Positions 39,618 to 48,138 of a DNA stretch of 64,000 bases are shown here, one piece after another (within the stretch, counting starts at the first letter, position 1; every line of letters begins with the position of its first letter). Origin of the DNA: Clostridium sp. C105KSO13. GTDB lineage: Bacteria; Bacillota; Clostridia; Lachnospirales; Lachnospiraceae. The position numbers were made by a program, and so were the translations under genes. The notes under the pieces were generated by a model. The model saw only the letters and a program-made list of their open reading frames with translations, was not told where the DNA came from and did no database searches. The DNA lies in the NCBI RefSeq assembly GCF_001517425.1, contig NZ_FBWL01000164.1, forward strand, positions 1 through 64,000, given 5' to 3'.

Positions 39618-39742
39618 AAAAATAAAAAGTCTCTGTATCCAAAGACACAGAGACATAAAATTCACATTAAGAATTTAATCTTCCTCGGCAGGCGTCTTCA
39701 ACTTATGCCTTGCGGCACCTGCTGTCTTCGGCAGTTAATTGC
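39618..39742 (-). ncRNA. L10 leader RNA with attenuator hairpin
   Basis: The core (39736-39683) reads AACTGCCGAAGACAGCAGG, TGCCGCAAGGCATAAG and CGCCTGCCGAGG in order, the pattern of the L10(L12)4-binding leader of rplJ-rplL operons. An attenuator follows: GTCTCTGT (39654-39647) with ACAGAGAC (39636-39629), then TTTTTATTTTT. Excess L10 complex should favour termination. It fills most of the 309-base rplA-rplJ gap. Confidence 0.9.
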
Positions 39743-39748
39743 TTTGTT

Positions 39749-39777
39749 AGAATAACACTTGTCAGGCTATCTGTCAA
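39749..39777 (-). promoter_or_regulatory. Promoter of rplJ-rplL
   Basis: TTGACA (39777-39772), 17 bases, TATTCT (39754-39749) on the minus strand, right before the L10 leader. Confidence 0.8.
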
Positions 39778-39799
39778 CCGTCTTTTTAAATATATCCTA

Positions 39800-39843
39800 A
39801 AAATCCTAAAAAGGGCAGCATATCTGTTTTCAGAAATGCTGCC
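39800..39843 (-). terminator. Terminator after rplA
   Basis: GGCAGCATTTCTG (39843 downward) pairs with CAGATATGCTGCC (to 39814), then CTTTTTAGGATTTTT. It separates the rplK-rplA transcript from rplJ-rplL. Confidence 0.85.
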
Positions 39844-39887
39844 GCAATTTTTTTATTTATCTTAGTTTTTCATCAACCCGGAAGTAT

Positions 39888-40580
39888 TTACGCAAGCTTT
39901 AATGGGTTAAGTTTTACACCTGGTCCCATTGTAGATGTCAGTGTAACGCTTCTTAAATACTGGCCTTTTACAGCCGACGGTCTTGCTTTGATGATTGCAT
40001 CGATAAGCGTCTGGAAGTTGTCCGCTAACTGTTCCTCGGTAAAAGATGCTTTACCTACCGGCACATGGATAATGTTTGATTTATCTAATCTGTACTCGAT
40101 CTTACCGGCCTTGATGTCATTAATTGCTTTTGTTACATCCATAGTAACTGTTCCTGCTTTCGGGTTCGGCATCAGGCCTTTTGGTCCAAGTACACGTCCG
40201 AGACGTCCGACAACGCCCATCATATCCGGTGTGGCAACTACAACATCAAAGTCAAACCATCCTTCGTTCTGAATCTTAGGAATCAGTTCCTCTCCGCCAA
40301 TATAGTCTGCCCCTGCTGCCTGAGCTTCTTCTGCTTTGGCATCCTTGGCAAACACAAGAATACGAACTTTCTTTCCTGTTCCGTGAGGCAGTACAACCGC
40401 ACCACGAATCTGCTGGTCTGCATGACGTCCGTCACATCCGGTTCTGATATGAGCTTCAATCGTCTCGTCAAATTTAGCTGCTGCTGTCTTCTTTACAAGG
40501 GCAATTGCTTCTTCTTTCTCATAAAGATTGCCTTTTTCAATTAATTTTGCAGCCTCGATATATTTTTTTCCTCGTTTCAT
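39888..40580 (-). CDS. rplA: 50S ribosomal protein L1
   Basis: 230 residues, full length ([20 protein letters not shown]). Family motifs: [19 protein letters not shown] and [18 protein letters not shown]. It binds the 23S L1 stalk and in many bacteria represses its own rplK-rplA mRNA. Its ribosome site AAGGAGG follows a hairpin nearly repeated ahead of rplK. Confidence 0.97.
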   Translation of the reverse strand: MKRGKKYIEAAKLIEKGNLYEKEEAIALVKKTAAAKFDETIEAHIRTGCDGRHADQQIRGAVVLPHGTGKKVRILVFAKDAKAEEAQAAGADYIGGEELIPKIQNEGWFDFDVVVATPDMMGVVGRLGRVLGPKGLMPNPKAGTVTMDVTKAINDIKAGKIEYRLDKSNIIHVPVGKASFTEEQLADNFQTLIDAIIKARPSAVKGQYLRSVTLTSTMGPGVKLNPLKLA

Positions 40581-40595
40581 TCTAATAACCTCCTT

Positions 40596-40626
40596 GTGGT
40601 ATTGACGGGGTCAACGCCCCTCCCAC
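40596..40626 (-). promoter_or_regulatory. Hairpin directly before the rplA ribosome site
   Basis: In the transcript GTGG (40626-40623) pairs with CCAC (40599-40596) and GGGG (40620-40617) with CCCC (40610-40607); AAGGAGG starts immediately after. The same design, with conserved GTGGGAGGG and TACCACAAGGAGGT ends, precedes rplK. Confidence 0.6.
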
Positions 40627-40691
40627 TTATTTCAAATTCACTCAGTGTATCATCGCGATCCACCAGGCTCGACAGGACCTCGCCAAGTGCT

Positions 40692-41117
40692 CTACTCCTC
40701 AACAGTAACGCCCATGGAACGGCATGTTCCAGCCACCATGCTCATAGCTGCCTCTAGGGTTGCTGCATTTAAGTCAGGCATCTTTGTTTTTGCGATATCC
40801 TCCAGCTGAGCTTTTGTAATTGTGGCAACTTTGTTCTTATTCGGAACGCCTGAACCAGATTTAAGGTTGCAGGCCTTTTTAATCAGAACTGCTGCCGGCG
40901 GTGTCTTTGTCACAAAACTGAAACTTCTGTCACTGTATACTGTGATAACCACAGGAATAATCAGATCTCCCTGATCTGCTGTTCTTGCGTTGAATTGCTT
41001 TGTGAATTCAACGATATTTACACCGTGCTGTCCAAGTGCAGGACCTACCGGTGGTGCCGGTGTTGCCTTGCCAGCCGGAATCTGTAATTTGATATAACCT
41101 TGTACTTTTTTTGCCAT
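40692..41117 (-). CDS. rplK: 50S ribosomal protein L11
   Basis: 141 residues, full length, with [20 protein letters not shown], the proline-rich N-terminal domain, and the RNA-binding C-terminal domain ([20 protein letters not shown], then AGTCRSMG). Part of the GTPase-associated centre. Paired with rplA downstream and nusG upstream. Confidence 0.97.
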   Translation of the reverse strand: MAKKVQGYIKLQIPAGKATPAPPVGPALGQHGVNIVEFTKQFNARTADQGDLIIPVVITVYSDRSFSFVTKTPPAAVLIKKACNLKSGSGVPNKNKVATITKAQLEDIAKTKMPDLNAATLEAAMSMVAGTCRSMGVTVEE

Positions 41118-41133
41118 TTTTAATTACCTCCTT

Positions 41134-41166
41134 GTGGTACTTGCGGGACTAAAGAATCCCTCCCAC
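41134..41166 (-). promoter_or_regulatory. Hairpin directly before the rplK ribosome site
   Basis: GTGG (41166-41163) with CCAC (41137-41134), enclosing GGGA (41160-41157) with TCCC (41148-41145), then AAGGAGG. Near-copy of the hairpin before rplA in its flanks, but with a different loop. Confidence 0.6.
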
Positions 41167-41171
41167 GGTTT

Positions 41172-41690
41172 TTAATCCATCTTTCTTACTTCTGCGAAAC
41201 TAAGTTCAACCGGTGTCTCACGGCCAAACAGCTCTACATTGATAGACAAACTCTGTTTCTGCTCGTTCATTGACTGGATGACACCTACAGTACCTTCCCA
41301 TGCACCATTTAATACAGTCACGGTATCGCCCACTGCAAAATCAATTACGACGTTCTCCTTCTTGATTCCCAGTCCTTCCATCTCTTCGTCCTCGAGCGGA
41401 ACCGGCTTGGAACCAGGACCGACGAATCCTGTCACCCCTCTGGTATTACGAACTACATACCATGTATCATCATTCATAATCATATGAATCATGACATATC
41501 CCGGGAACATCTTTTTCTGACTTGCTTTCTGAACACCATTTTTCAGTTCAATGACTTCCTGCATAGGAACCCTGACTTCCAGAATCTGATCTTCCAGATG
41601 ACGGTTTTCAATCGCCTTATCAATATTAGCTTTTACTTTGTTCTCATACCCGGAATAGGTATGAACTACATACCATCTTGCCTCTGACAT
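41172..41690 (-). CDS. nusG: Transcription termination/antitermination protein NusG
   Basis: 172 residues. The N-terminal NGN domain starts ARWYVVHTYSGYENKVKANI and contains KMFPGYVMIHM and FVGPGSKPVPL; the C-terminal KOW domain has VGDTVTVLNGAWEGTVGVIQ. It binds RNA polymerase and ribosome or Rho. Located in the standard secE-nusG-rplK order. Confidence 0.97.
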   Translation of the reverse strand: MSEARWYVVHTYSGYENKVKANIDKAIENRHLEDQILEVRVPMQEVIELKNGVQKASQKKMFPGYVMIHMIMNDDTWYVVRNTRGVTGFVGPGSKPVPLEDEEMEGLGIKKENVVIDFAVGDTVTVLNGAWEGTVGVIQSMNEQKQSLSINVELFGRETPVELSFAEVRKMD

Positions 41691-41715
41691 AAAATCACCT
41701 TTCTGCTACAGTTGA

Positions 41716-41916
41716 TTATCTCACCAATAGGTCAATTCCATACCTCAGTACTGCATCAATTATAGAAATCAATGCCCCCAATAATACGGAAACCGAAACG
41801 ACTGCCGTGGTCTGCTTTGCCAGTGTCTTCTTGTCCGGCCATACGACTTTCCTAAACTCTGCCTTAAGCCCTTTGAACCAGCTCTTCTTTTGAGTCTTCG
41901 CTGTTTTCTCACCCAT
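41716..41916 (-). CDS. secE: Preprotein translocase subunit SecE
   Basis: 66 residues from the ATG at 41916 (MGEKTAKTQKKSWFKGLKAE), 8 bases after AAGGAAG. The amphipathic segment FRKVVWPDKKTLAKQT is the family signature, followed by a single membrane helix (VVSVSVLLGALISIIDAVL). Sec translocon component. Between rpmG and nusG as usual. Confidence 0.95.
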   Translation of the reverse strand: MGEKTAKTQKKSWFKGLKAEFRKVVWPDKKTLAKQTTAVVSVSVLLGALISIIDAVLRYGIDLLVR

Positions 41917-41938
41917 GACATCCACTTCCTTCCAATGG

Positions 41939-42088
41939 CTACTTCGTTTCCTTGTGCAGTGTGTGTGATTTACAGAATCTGCAATACTTCTTAGTCTCCA
42001 TGCGGTCCGGATGAGCTTTCTTATCCTTAGTCATGTTGTAATTACGATGTTTGCATTCTGTACATTCCAATGTGATTCTTGTGCGCAC
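41939..42088 (-). CDS. rpmG: 50S ribosomal protein L33
   Basis: A 49-residue gene read directly from the sequence, GTG start at 42088 after GAGGTGGAAGTT and TAG stop at 41941-41939. It translates as [20 protein letters not shown] and then [20 protein letters not shown] with SHTLHKETK. The two CxxC pairs (CTEC, CRFC) form the zinc-binding version of L33. It is 22 bases before secE in the same direction. Confidence 0.95.
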   Translation of the reverse strand: MRTRITLECTECKHRNYNMTKDKKAHPDRMETKKYCRFCKSHTLHKETK

Positions 42089-42191
42089 AACTTCCACCTC
42101 GCTTTTTTCTTATTCATTACATGTTACATGATGGTTGCGAAGCCATCAAAATTTAGGCATAAAAAAAAGACCTACTTCCATTCGCCAGAGA

Positions 42192-42221
42192 ATTGTACCA
42201 TAACTTAATGGCATTAGTCAA
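42192..42221 (-). promoter_or_regulatory. Promoter of rpmG-secE-nusG-rplK-rplA
   Basis: TTGACT (42221-42216), 18 bases, TACAAT (42197-42192) on the minus strand. The 100-base leader to rpmG contains a small GATGG/CCATC hairpin (42131-42148). Confidence 0.7.
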
Positions 42222-42328
42222 GGAAATGGCAGGTAAAAAAACATTTATCAATTATTTATTACTCGTCAGTTATCAATTTTCTTCAAAAAGTCGATATAGT
42301 AATTATGATTAAGAGGAGGTAAGATAAC

Positions 42329-43136
42329 GTGGAAGTTTCATTATTTATCGGAATGATTTTAGGCCTTGGTGCTTTGATTACAGGATTTCTTATGGAAGGC
42401 GGAAAATTGGTCAGCCTGATGCTGCTGAGTCCTTTTATTAATAGTGGTGGGCGGTACAGTAGGTGCAACTATAGCATCTTACCCGTTTAAAGACATCCTG
42501 CGGGCATTCAAAACCGCAGGACAGACCTTTAAACAGCCTAATTCAAGCAGTACCAAACAGCTTATTGACAGAATACTGGGAATATCTAAAACTTTCAGGA
42601 CAAACGGAATTGTTTCTCTGGATTCTATTGTAAAGGAGGCTGATTTGCAGAAAGAAGATCTTCTTCTTTTAAAGGAGGGACTGGTTCTGCTCCAGGACGG
42701 AAAGGATACAGAAGATATTCAGTATGTCATGGAATCCGAGCTTCACGCTTTTACCCGGCAGAAGGCAGTAGAAGCAGGCGTATTTGAATCAGCCGCAGGG
42801 TATTCTCCTACCATGGGAGTCATCGGAACAGTTATGAGCCTTGTTGTGGTACTTGCTGCAGGGTTTGGCGATTCTGCCGAGCTGGCGCGCAAAATAAGTA
42901 CTGCCTTTATCGCTACATTATATGGAGTTTCTTTTGCAAACATTATCTATCTCCCAATTGCAAATAAGATAAAGCTGTATGCTAAGAAGAGCCAGATACA
43001 AAGAGAAATCATTATTGACGGTGTGTGCATGATGTCCAAAGGCACAAATGTTAGAAGCATGGAAAATGAACTTGCTATGTATTATCAGGCGTTTCCTGAT
43101 GGTATCAGACATTATAAAGCAGGTATCGAAAACTAG
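42329..43136 (+). pseudogene. motA: MotA-like proton/sodium channel protein, broken by a one-base frameshift
   Basis: The GTG at 42329 follows AGGAGGTAAGATAAC and starts a good MotA N-terminus (MEVSLFIGMILGLGALITGF, then LMEGGKLVSLMLLSPF). After CCTTTT (42431-42436) the frame is lost; skipping the A at 42437 restores LIVVGGTVGATIASYPFKDI and the rest of MotA to the stop at 43136, with the channel segment YSPTMGVIGTVMSLVVVLA. The span is 808 bases, one more than a multiple of three (268 codons plus stop). An annotated 230-residue piece from an internal GTG at 42444 lacks the first membrane helix. Causes could be a true mutation, a sequence error, or programmed slippage. Confidence 0.85.
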
Positions 43137-43149
43137 GAGGAAAAGGACT

Positions 43150-43866
43150 TTGAAAAAAAGAAGAACAGACGACGAAGATAAATCAGAAAATAATGAGCGG
43201 TGGCTTCTTACATATTCAGATCTGATTACTCTTCTTCTGGCCTTATTTATCATTATGTATGGCATGAGCACAGAAAATGCATCTAAAGTTCAAGCTGTAT
43301 CTACCGCACTTTCAGATGCCTTTAACAATACTGCGGAAGCTGCAGGGGGTGGTGCCGGTACAGGAAGTGGAAGCGGAACCGGGAAATCGCTTGAAAATGC
43401 GGATCCACTGGGAACAATTTACGAACAGCTGAACGGCTATATCAAGCAAAATGACCTGAAAGACAACGTTGATCTGGTAAAATCGGATCATGCCATTTCC
43501 ATTCGTTTAAAAGATAAATTATTGTTTCTGGGTGACTCTACCGTATTAAAGCCGGGCAGCGAAGAGACGTTAAAGAAAGTTTGCCAGGTTGTATCCCAGG
43601 TGTACGGGAATGTAAATCATCTTACAATTACAGGAAACACGGCGGACCTGGGAAACCACGACCCGGAAAATGAGGCGGATTCCTGGCAGCTTTCGGTGAA
43701 CAGGGCAGTAACAATTCTTGATTTTCTGACATCCAACGGCCTCGCCCCCGAAAAAATGTCTGTCGAAGGAAATTCGCACTACAACCCTATAGCCGGCAAT
43801 GATACCGAAGACGGGCGGGCAGCTAACCGAAGAGTGGAGATTACCATAACAGATGGGGCAAATTAG
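43150..43866 (+). CDS. motB: MotB-like stator/OmpA-domain protein
   Basis: 238 residues from the TTG at 43150, nine bases after AGGAGG; upstream in-frame ATGs lie inside motA. The basic and acidic cytoplasmic start (KKRRTDDEDKSENNE) leads into one membrane helix, WLLTYSDLITLLLALFIIMY, residues 18-37. Asp24 in it corresponds to the ion-carrying Asp of MotB. A Gly/Ser-rich linker follows, then the OmpA-like peptidoglycan-binding domain (LTITGNTADLG, RAVTILDFL, GRAANRRVEI). GNT replaces the commoner GHT. The partner motA is frameshifted. No other flagellar gene is in the window. Confidence 0.85.
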   Translation: MKKRRTDDEDKSENNERWLLTYSDLITLLLALFIIMYGMSTENASKVQAVSTALSDAFNNTAEAAGGGAGTGSGSGTGKSLENADPLGTIYEQLNGYIKQNDLKDNVDLVKSDHAISIRLKDKLLFLGDSTVLKPGSEETLKKVCQVVSQVYGNVNHLTITGNTADLGNHDPENEADSWQLSVNRAVTILDFLTSNGLAPEKMSVEGNSHYNPIAGNDTEDGRAANRRVEITITDGAN

Positions 43867-43993
43867 AAATAGTTTAGCTAGATATTATTTTCAGTTACAA
43901 GGGTATTGAAATCTGTCTGGGAAAGCGTCTTAATTTATGAGACCATTATACTATTGTATTATTTAATAATTTTACTATCTTGTAAATATGATT

Positions 43994-46267
43994 TTACTTT
44001 AACTTAAATTCATATACCGGACTTAATTTTACCTTCTCCAAGTTTCCTATATATGCCGTTACTTCCTCCATTCTTGCTGCCATGGCTGACTCTACATTGA
44101 CATTTACGCCTTCTTTCAGAGGGGTAATTACGATTGTCAGAGGGTTATCCTTCAACCTGTCAGCAAATGTTCTTAACCCAATTTCCCATATATCCCCATT
44201 ACAGAAATTGTCATGGATCATATCACTATCTATAAAGGCATGACCAATATCTCCCTGATACTGAATCTGCATAAGTACATCTTTCAGACCATACATAAAA
44301 TTTTGTGGTACAGTCACTATATATCTGCCTGCTGCTGTTTGTGTTACTTGAACCTCCAGTTCTTTTGGGGTGATATCTACTGTCCAGATGTCAAAAATGT
44401 CCTCTTTATAATCACCTTTCTTTACCCCTTCAACCGGATGATAATTTCCTCTGGGATATGTATAGAACACATTTTTATCTGTATCTGTTTCAAGACGTAC
44501 TCCCTGTTCATCTTCCAGTACAGCTCCTTTTGCAAACACAAGTGTCCCGTCCTTTAGCGCATACAGCTGATCAGCCATTTCTCTGTTCAAACAAAGAATA
44601 TCCGTACTTCTCTTTTCTTTTTTAACCTGAAATAATTCTGCCGCCTTATGTTCATCACAAATCCAGGTACAGTCCCTATGATTGGTTATTACCCCTGATT
44701 CAAACTTAAATACAGTTTTCATTCCCTCTGGTTTTAAAAATACATAAGTTACTTTCCCATTTTGCTCAACTTTAGTCACCGGCTGTGCCGTTGCCTGAAT
44801 CAAATCAATACCGTTAATATCCATATGAAAAGGAAGTACACAATTCTCATCTGCGTCAAGACTGAGCTGGCGGAAGTCAATATTTCCTGTAGCAGTCTGA
44901 ATCGTCACATTTATATCTTTTTTGGGCATTGTCTTCTCATGATCCTGAAAGTTGTTGATAAATAAAAATCCACTTTTTCCATTTGTTCTCAGTGCATACC
45001 TGAGGGTTTCCAGGTCCTCTGGGTCTATTTGTGAAGCACCATCAGGCAGGACAGTTCCCATACTGCATAGCTCCTCACTAAAGGTTTCACAGAAAAGATG
45101 TATTGCTTTTAATCTGTTGTAGGACTCTCTCACCTGCCCGAACTCGCCCAGCGGTGCCTGATAATCATAAGACATTTTAGGGACCTGAGACTCATTCAAA
45201 AAAGTACCGTGTTTTCCTTTTGGATTTGTTCCCCCCTGAAACACATAGTACCCAAGAAAGTTACAGCCTGAAGCAATTTTTATATTTGACATTGCATCTA
45301 CACTTTTAAACGGAAGAGAAAATCTGTAATTATATGTACAGGTCATTCCTCCTCCCATTTCGCAGCATGCATAAGGCCGGCTCTCCGGTTCATAAGAAGG
45401 CACAAAATTACTGGTAGCCATCACATGATTATGATGAAAATCCTGATATATATATTCTTCTGTAGTAGGATGCTCTCCCCTTTCCGAATAAAAAAGCCAG
45501 GGTCGGTATGCATATCCTCCCCACAGAGGCATCATAGAAGAAGGTGTAATTGCACCTCCCCAGGCCGTACATGTATAAAAGGGTGTAATAATTCCGCACT
45601 TTTTTGCTTCATGCTGAAGAGTCAGCATATACTGTTCTCCTTCATCTCCCCGGAATACCCACTCATTGGATATACCCGTAGTTATTTCCCATGGTGCAGA
45701 AGAATGCATATACTCATTGTCTATCTGTGCAGCAATAATACAGCCGCCATCTTTATACAGCATACCTTCAATCTGCTCGTATATTTTTGCATAGAACCTT
45801 TTTGTATAGAACAAGAATGGTTCACTTAATTTTCTCACCTCAAAGGGTTTTCCATACATCCAATCAGGTAATCCCCCATTACGTACCTCTCCATGGTCAA
45901 AGGGACCTATTCTGATAATTACATATATGCCATGTTTTCCACATAACTCAATGAACTTTCTTAGATTTCTGCATCCGCCAAAATCAAAGACCCCTTCTTC
46001 TTCTTCATGATGAATCCAGAATATATAAGTAGCTATTATATTGATTTTACACATCTTCATTTTAATGATTTCATCTTCCCATCTACTCTCATGGCATCTG
46101 GAAAAGTGAAATTCTCCGCTGATTCCGTAAAACGGTTTCTGATTTATTGTCATGTAATAATTTGTAAAACCAATCTGATCTCCCTTAGGATTATTACCTT
46201 GAAATTCATCTCTCAGAGGATAAATATCCTTCTTTTTATAATCATTTATTGAAATTTTATTGTTCAT
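43994..46267 (-). CDS. Glycoside hydrolase family 35 beta-galactosidase
   Basis: 757 residues from the ATG at 46267 (MNNKISINDYKKKDIYPLRD), nine bases after AGGAGG; the earlier ATG runs into that site. The catalytic barrel occupies the first about 350 residues: GEFHFSR at 51-57, ATYIFWIHHEEEEGVFDF at 79-96, RIGPFDHGEVRNGGLPDWM around 119-137, acid/base Glu185 in QIDNEY, and a likely nucleophile Glu303 in CCEMGGG. Beta domains follow. No signal peptide, so it acts inside the cell on imported galactosides. Last gene of the module A transporter operon. Confidence 0.88.
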   Translation of the reverse strand: MNNKISINDYKKKDIYPLRDEFQGNNPKGDQIGFTNYYMTINQKPFYGISGEFHFSRCHESRWEDEIIKMKMCKINIIATYIFWIHHEEEEGVFDFGGCRNLRKFIELCGKHGIYVIIRIGPFDHGEVRNGGLPDWMYGKPFEVRKLSEPFLFYTKRFYAKIYEQIEGMLYKDGGCIIAAQIDNEYMHSSAPWEITTGISNEWVFRGDEGEQYMLTLQHEAKKCGIITPFYTCTAWGGAITPSSMMPLWGGYAYRPWLFYSERGEHPTTEEYIYQDFHHNHVMATSNFVPSYEPESRPYACCEMGGGMTCTYNYRFSLPFKSVDAMSNIKIASGCNFLGYYVFQGGTNPKGKHGTFLNESQVPKMSYDYQAPLGEFGQVRESYNRLKAIHLFCETFSEELCSMGTVLPDGASQIDPEDLETLRYALRTNGKSGFLFINNFQDHEKTMPKKDINVTIQTATGNIDFRQLSLDADENCVLPFHMDINGIDLIQATAQPVTKVEQNGKVTYVFLKPEGMKTVFKFESGVITNHRDCTWICDEHKAAELFQVKKEKRSTDILCLNREMADQLYALKDGTLVFAKGAVLEDEQGVRLETDTDKNVFYTYPRGNYHPVEGVKKGDYKEDIFDIWTVDITPKELEVQVTQTAAGRYIVTVPQNFMYGLKDVLMQIQYQGDIGHAFIDSDMIHDNFCNGDIWEIGLRTFADRLKDNPLTIVITPLKEGVNVNVESAMAARMEEVTAYIGNLEKVKLSPVYEFKLK

Positions 46268-46324
46268 CCCAATATACCTCCTGCTGTTCATATTTGAGGG
46301 TCATATTTACATTTTTAGCTTACA

Positions 46325-47140
46325 CTATCCTTTTATAGCTCCTGCCGCCAATCCCCTAATAAAGTATTTAGAGCCTATAGCAAAAATAACTAAGATTGGA
46401 AGCACTGAAATAGTCAATGCAGCTCCCCTGGCTCCCCAATCCTGTGTGTAGGCTGTAGTTAAAGACTGTATACCCAGGGGAATGGTAAATTTATCACTTT
46501 GTGTCAGTACCGTACTGGGCATAAGGAAATTATTCCAGGACCATAAAAAGATAAGCATGAATAAAGTTCCTACAACAGGTTTAATCATCGGCACAGAGAT
46601 AAAAAGGAAAGTACGAAATTCACCTGAGCCATCAATTCTTGCACTTTCTACTAATTCCATAGGAAGAGAACTCTTCATATACTGCAAAATAAAGAAAACT
46701 CCATATGCACTTGCTCCCCACGTCAAAATCAGCGGTAGATGCGTATTGATCAGATTTAACTGCCGCATTTCAATGGTATAACCTATCAGACTTATTTGAC
46801 CCGGAATCATCATACTGGCAACGATAAATGTTTTCAGGAATTTTCTGCTCTTAAATTTATACACGGTCAAACCATATGCAGCCATTGCGCTAATCAATAT
46901 ACACAATACTCCTGAAAGCACAGATGTATAAAACGTATTCCAGTAATAGTTCAGAAACCCTCCTGATATAATTGTCTTCAGATTTTCCAGCAGTTGGTTT
47001 CCAAAAAGGAAAATGTCTACATTGTATATTTCTGTAGTTGAATGAGTTGCCATAGATATAATAAAGTAAAACGGCACAATGGATATAAAGCTGATAAGCA
47101 GCAACGGGATGTACTGCCAAACACTCTTAAACTTTTTCAT
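46325..47140 (-). CDS. Carbohydrate ABC transporter permease (MalG/AraQ type), module A
   Basis: 271 residues from the ATG at 47140, after GGAGG inside the end of the upstream permease gene (the stop overlaps the ribosome site). Six membrane helices. The EAA loop is ELVESARIDGSGEFRTFLFI followed by VPMIKP. Family C-terminus GSKYFIRGLAAGAIKG. It should pair with the preceding permease and take its energy from an ATPase encoded elsewhere, as no ATPase gene is present. Confidence 0.92.
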   Translation of the reverse strand: MKKFKSVWQYIPLLLISFISIVPFYFIISMATHSTTEIYNVDIFLFGNQLLENLKTIISGGFLNYYWNTFYTSVLSGVLCILISAMAAYGLTVYKFKSRKFLKTFIVASMMIPGQISLIGYTIEMRQLNLINTHLPLILTWGASAYGVFFILQYMKSSLPMELVESARIDGSGEFRTFLFISVPMIKPVVGTLFMLIFLWSWNNFLMPSTVLTQSDKFTIPLGIQSLTTAYTQDWGARGAALTISVLPILVIFAIGSKYFIRGLAAGAIKG

Positions 47141-47142
47141 AA

Positions 47143-48060
47143 TCAAGCCTCCTCCTTTTTATTGACGAGCTTTGAAACAATCATACTTACAATAAGAACA
47201 ACTGTAAAAATTCCATAGGATACTGCTGCCCCATATCCAAGTTTTGTAGAACTTCGAAATGTCTGGTCAAAGAAATACATCATACTTGTCAGACATGCCC
47301 TTCCTGGTCCCCCTACGCTGCTGTTGATGCTGCTGAACAACAGATACGGCTCATCAAACAACTGAAATCCGCTGATGATGCTGGTCAAAACCAAAAATAT
47401 AGTAATTGGTTTTAAATATGGTACGGTAATATTCCAGAATACTTGAATCTTTGTTGCCCCATCTACCACTGCCGCCTCAGATATGTCTTCAGGAATAGAG
47501 GACATTCCAGCTAGATAAATCAGCAGATAATATCCCATATTTTTCCATACTATCAACAATATAACTACCAGCCGTGCAGTATTCTCTCCCCCCAGCCAGT
47601 TGATTCCTGTTTCTAACAGCCCCATTTGAATGAGAACATGGTTCACAATACCTGTAGACCAGTCAAATAGAAAGGAGAATATTACTCCGATTGCTACAGG
47701 TGTTGTAATATAAGGTAGTACATTAATGGTTTGAAACAGTCTGCTTGTTTTTTTTAATTTGTATAACATATTGGCCAGTATAAGTCCGCCCAGAATCAGA
47801 ATAGGAATATAGATAATCATAAATAAAAACGTATTTCCCAGTGACTTTATGAATAAATTGTCCGATGTAAATAATCGTACATAGTTAACGAACCCTACAA
47901 AAGATCTATTGGCTTCCCCTGCAATACTGTCCCAGTCTGTTAAACTGATTACAAAGGAATAAATAGTGGGGAATATAAAAAACATTAGATAAAATATAAA
48001 ATACGGTGCCAGAAAAATAACTGGCCATTTGCTTAATATTTTTACATCTGCTTTTTTCAT
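47143..48060 (-). CDS. Carbohydrate ABC transporter permease (MalF/UgpA type), module A
   Basis: 305 residues from the ATG at 48060 (MKKADVKILSKWPVIFLAPY), with AAAGGG upstream; the longer ATG at 48108 lies in a hairpin and would add 16 unconserved residues. Six membrane helices. EAA loop ISEAAVVDGATKIQVFWNIT followed by VPYLKP. Motif FLLVLTSIISGFQLFDEPYL-like (residues LVLTSIISGFQLFDEPYLLF) is usual for the sugar-permease subfamily. Forms the channel with the following permease. Confidence 0.92.
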   Translation of the reverse strand: MKKADVKILSKWPVIFLAPYFIFYLMFFIFPTIYSFVISLTDWDSIAGEANRSFVGFVNYVRLFTSDNLFIKSLGNTFLFMIIYIPILILGGLILANMLYKLKKTSRLFQTINVLPYITTPVAIGVIFSFLFDWSTGIVNHVLIQMGLLETGINWLGGENTARLVVILLIVWKNMGYYLLIYLAGMSSIPEDISEAAVVDGATKIQVFWNITVPYLKPITIFLVLTSIISGFQLFDEPYLLFSSINSSVGGPGRACLTSMMYFFDQTFRSSTKLGYGAAVSYGIFTVVLIVSMIVSKLVNKKEEA

Positions 48061-48097
48061 GTTGTCAGCCCTTTCTATAAGTTGATCTATATCAAAA

Positions 48098-48120
48098 GGG
48101 CGTCGCATAAAACAACGCCC
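48098..48120 (-). other. Hairpin between binding-protein and permease genes, module A
   Basis: GGGCGT (48120-48115 in transcript order) pairs with ACGCCC (48103-48098), followed by TTTTG. It probably reduces permease expression relative to the binding protein or protects the 3' end of the binding-protein mRNA. Confidence 0.65.
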
Positions 48121-48138
48121 TTCTCCAATTTGTAACGT

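Noticed and set aside
39579..39665. N-terminal extension of L10
   Set aside because: It would translate through the L10 leader attenuator; the GTG after AAGGAGG gives the conserved start.
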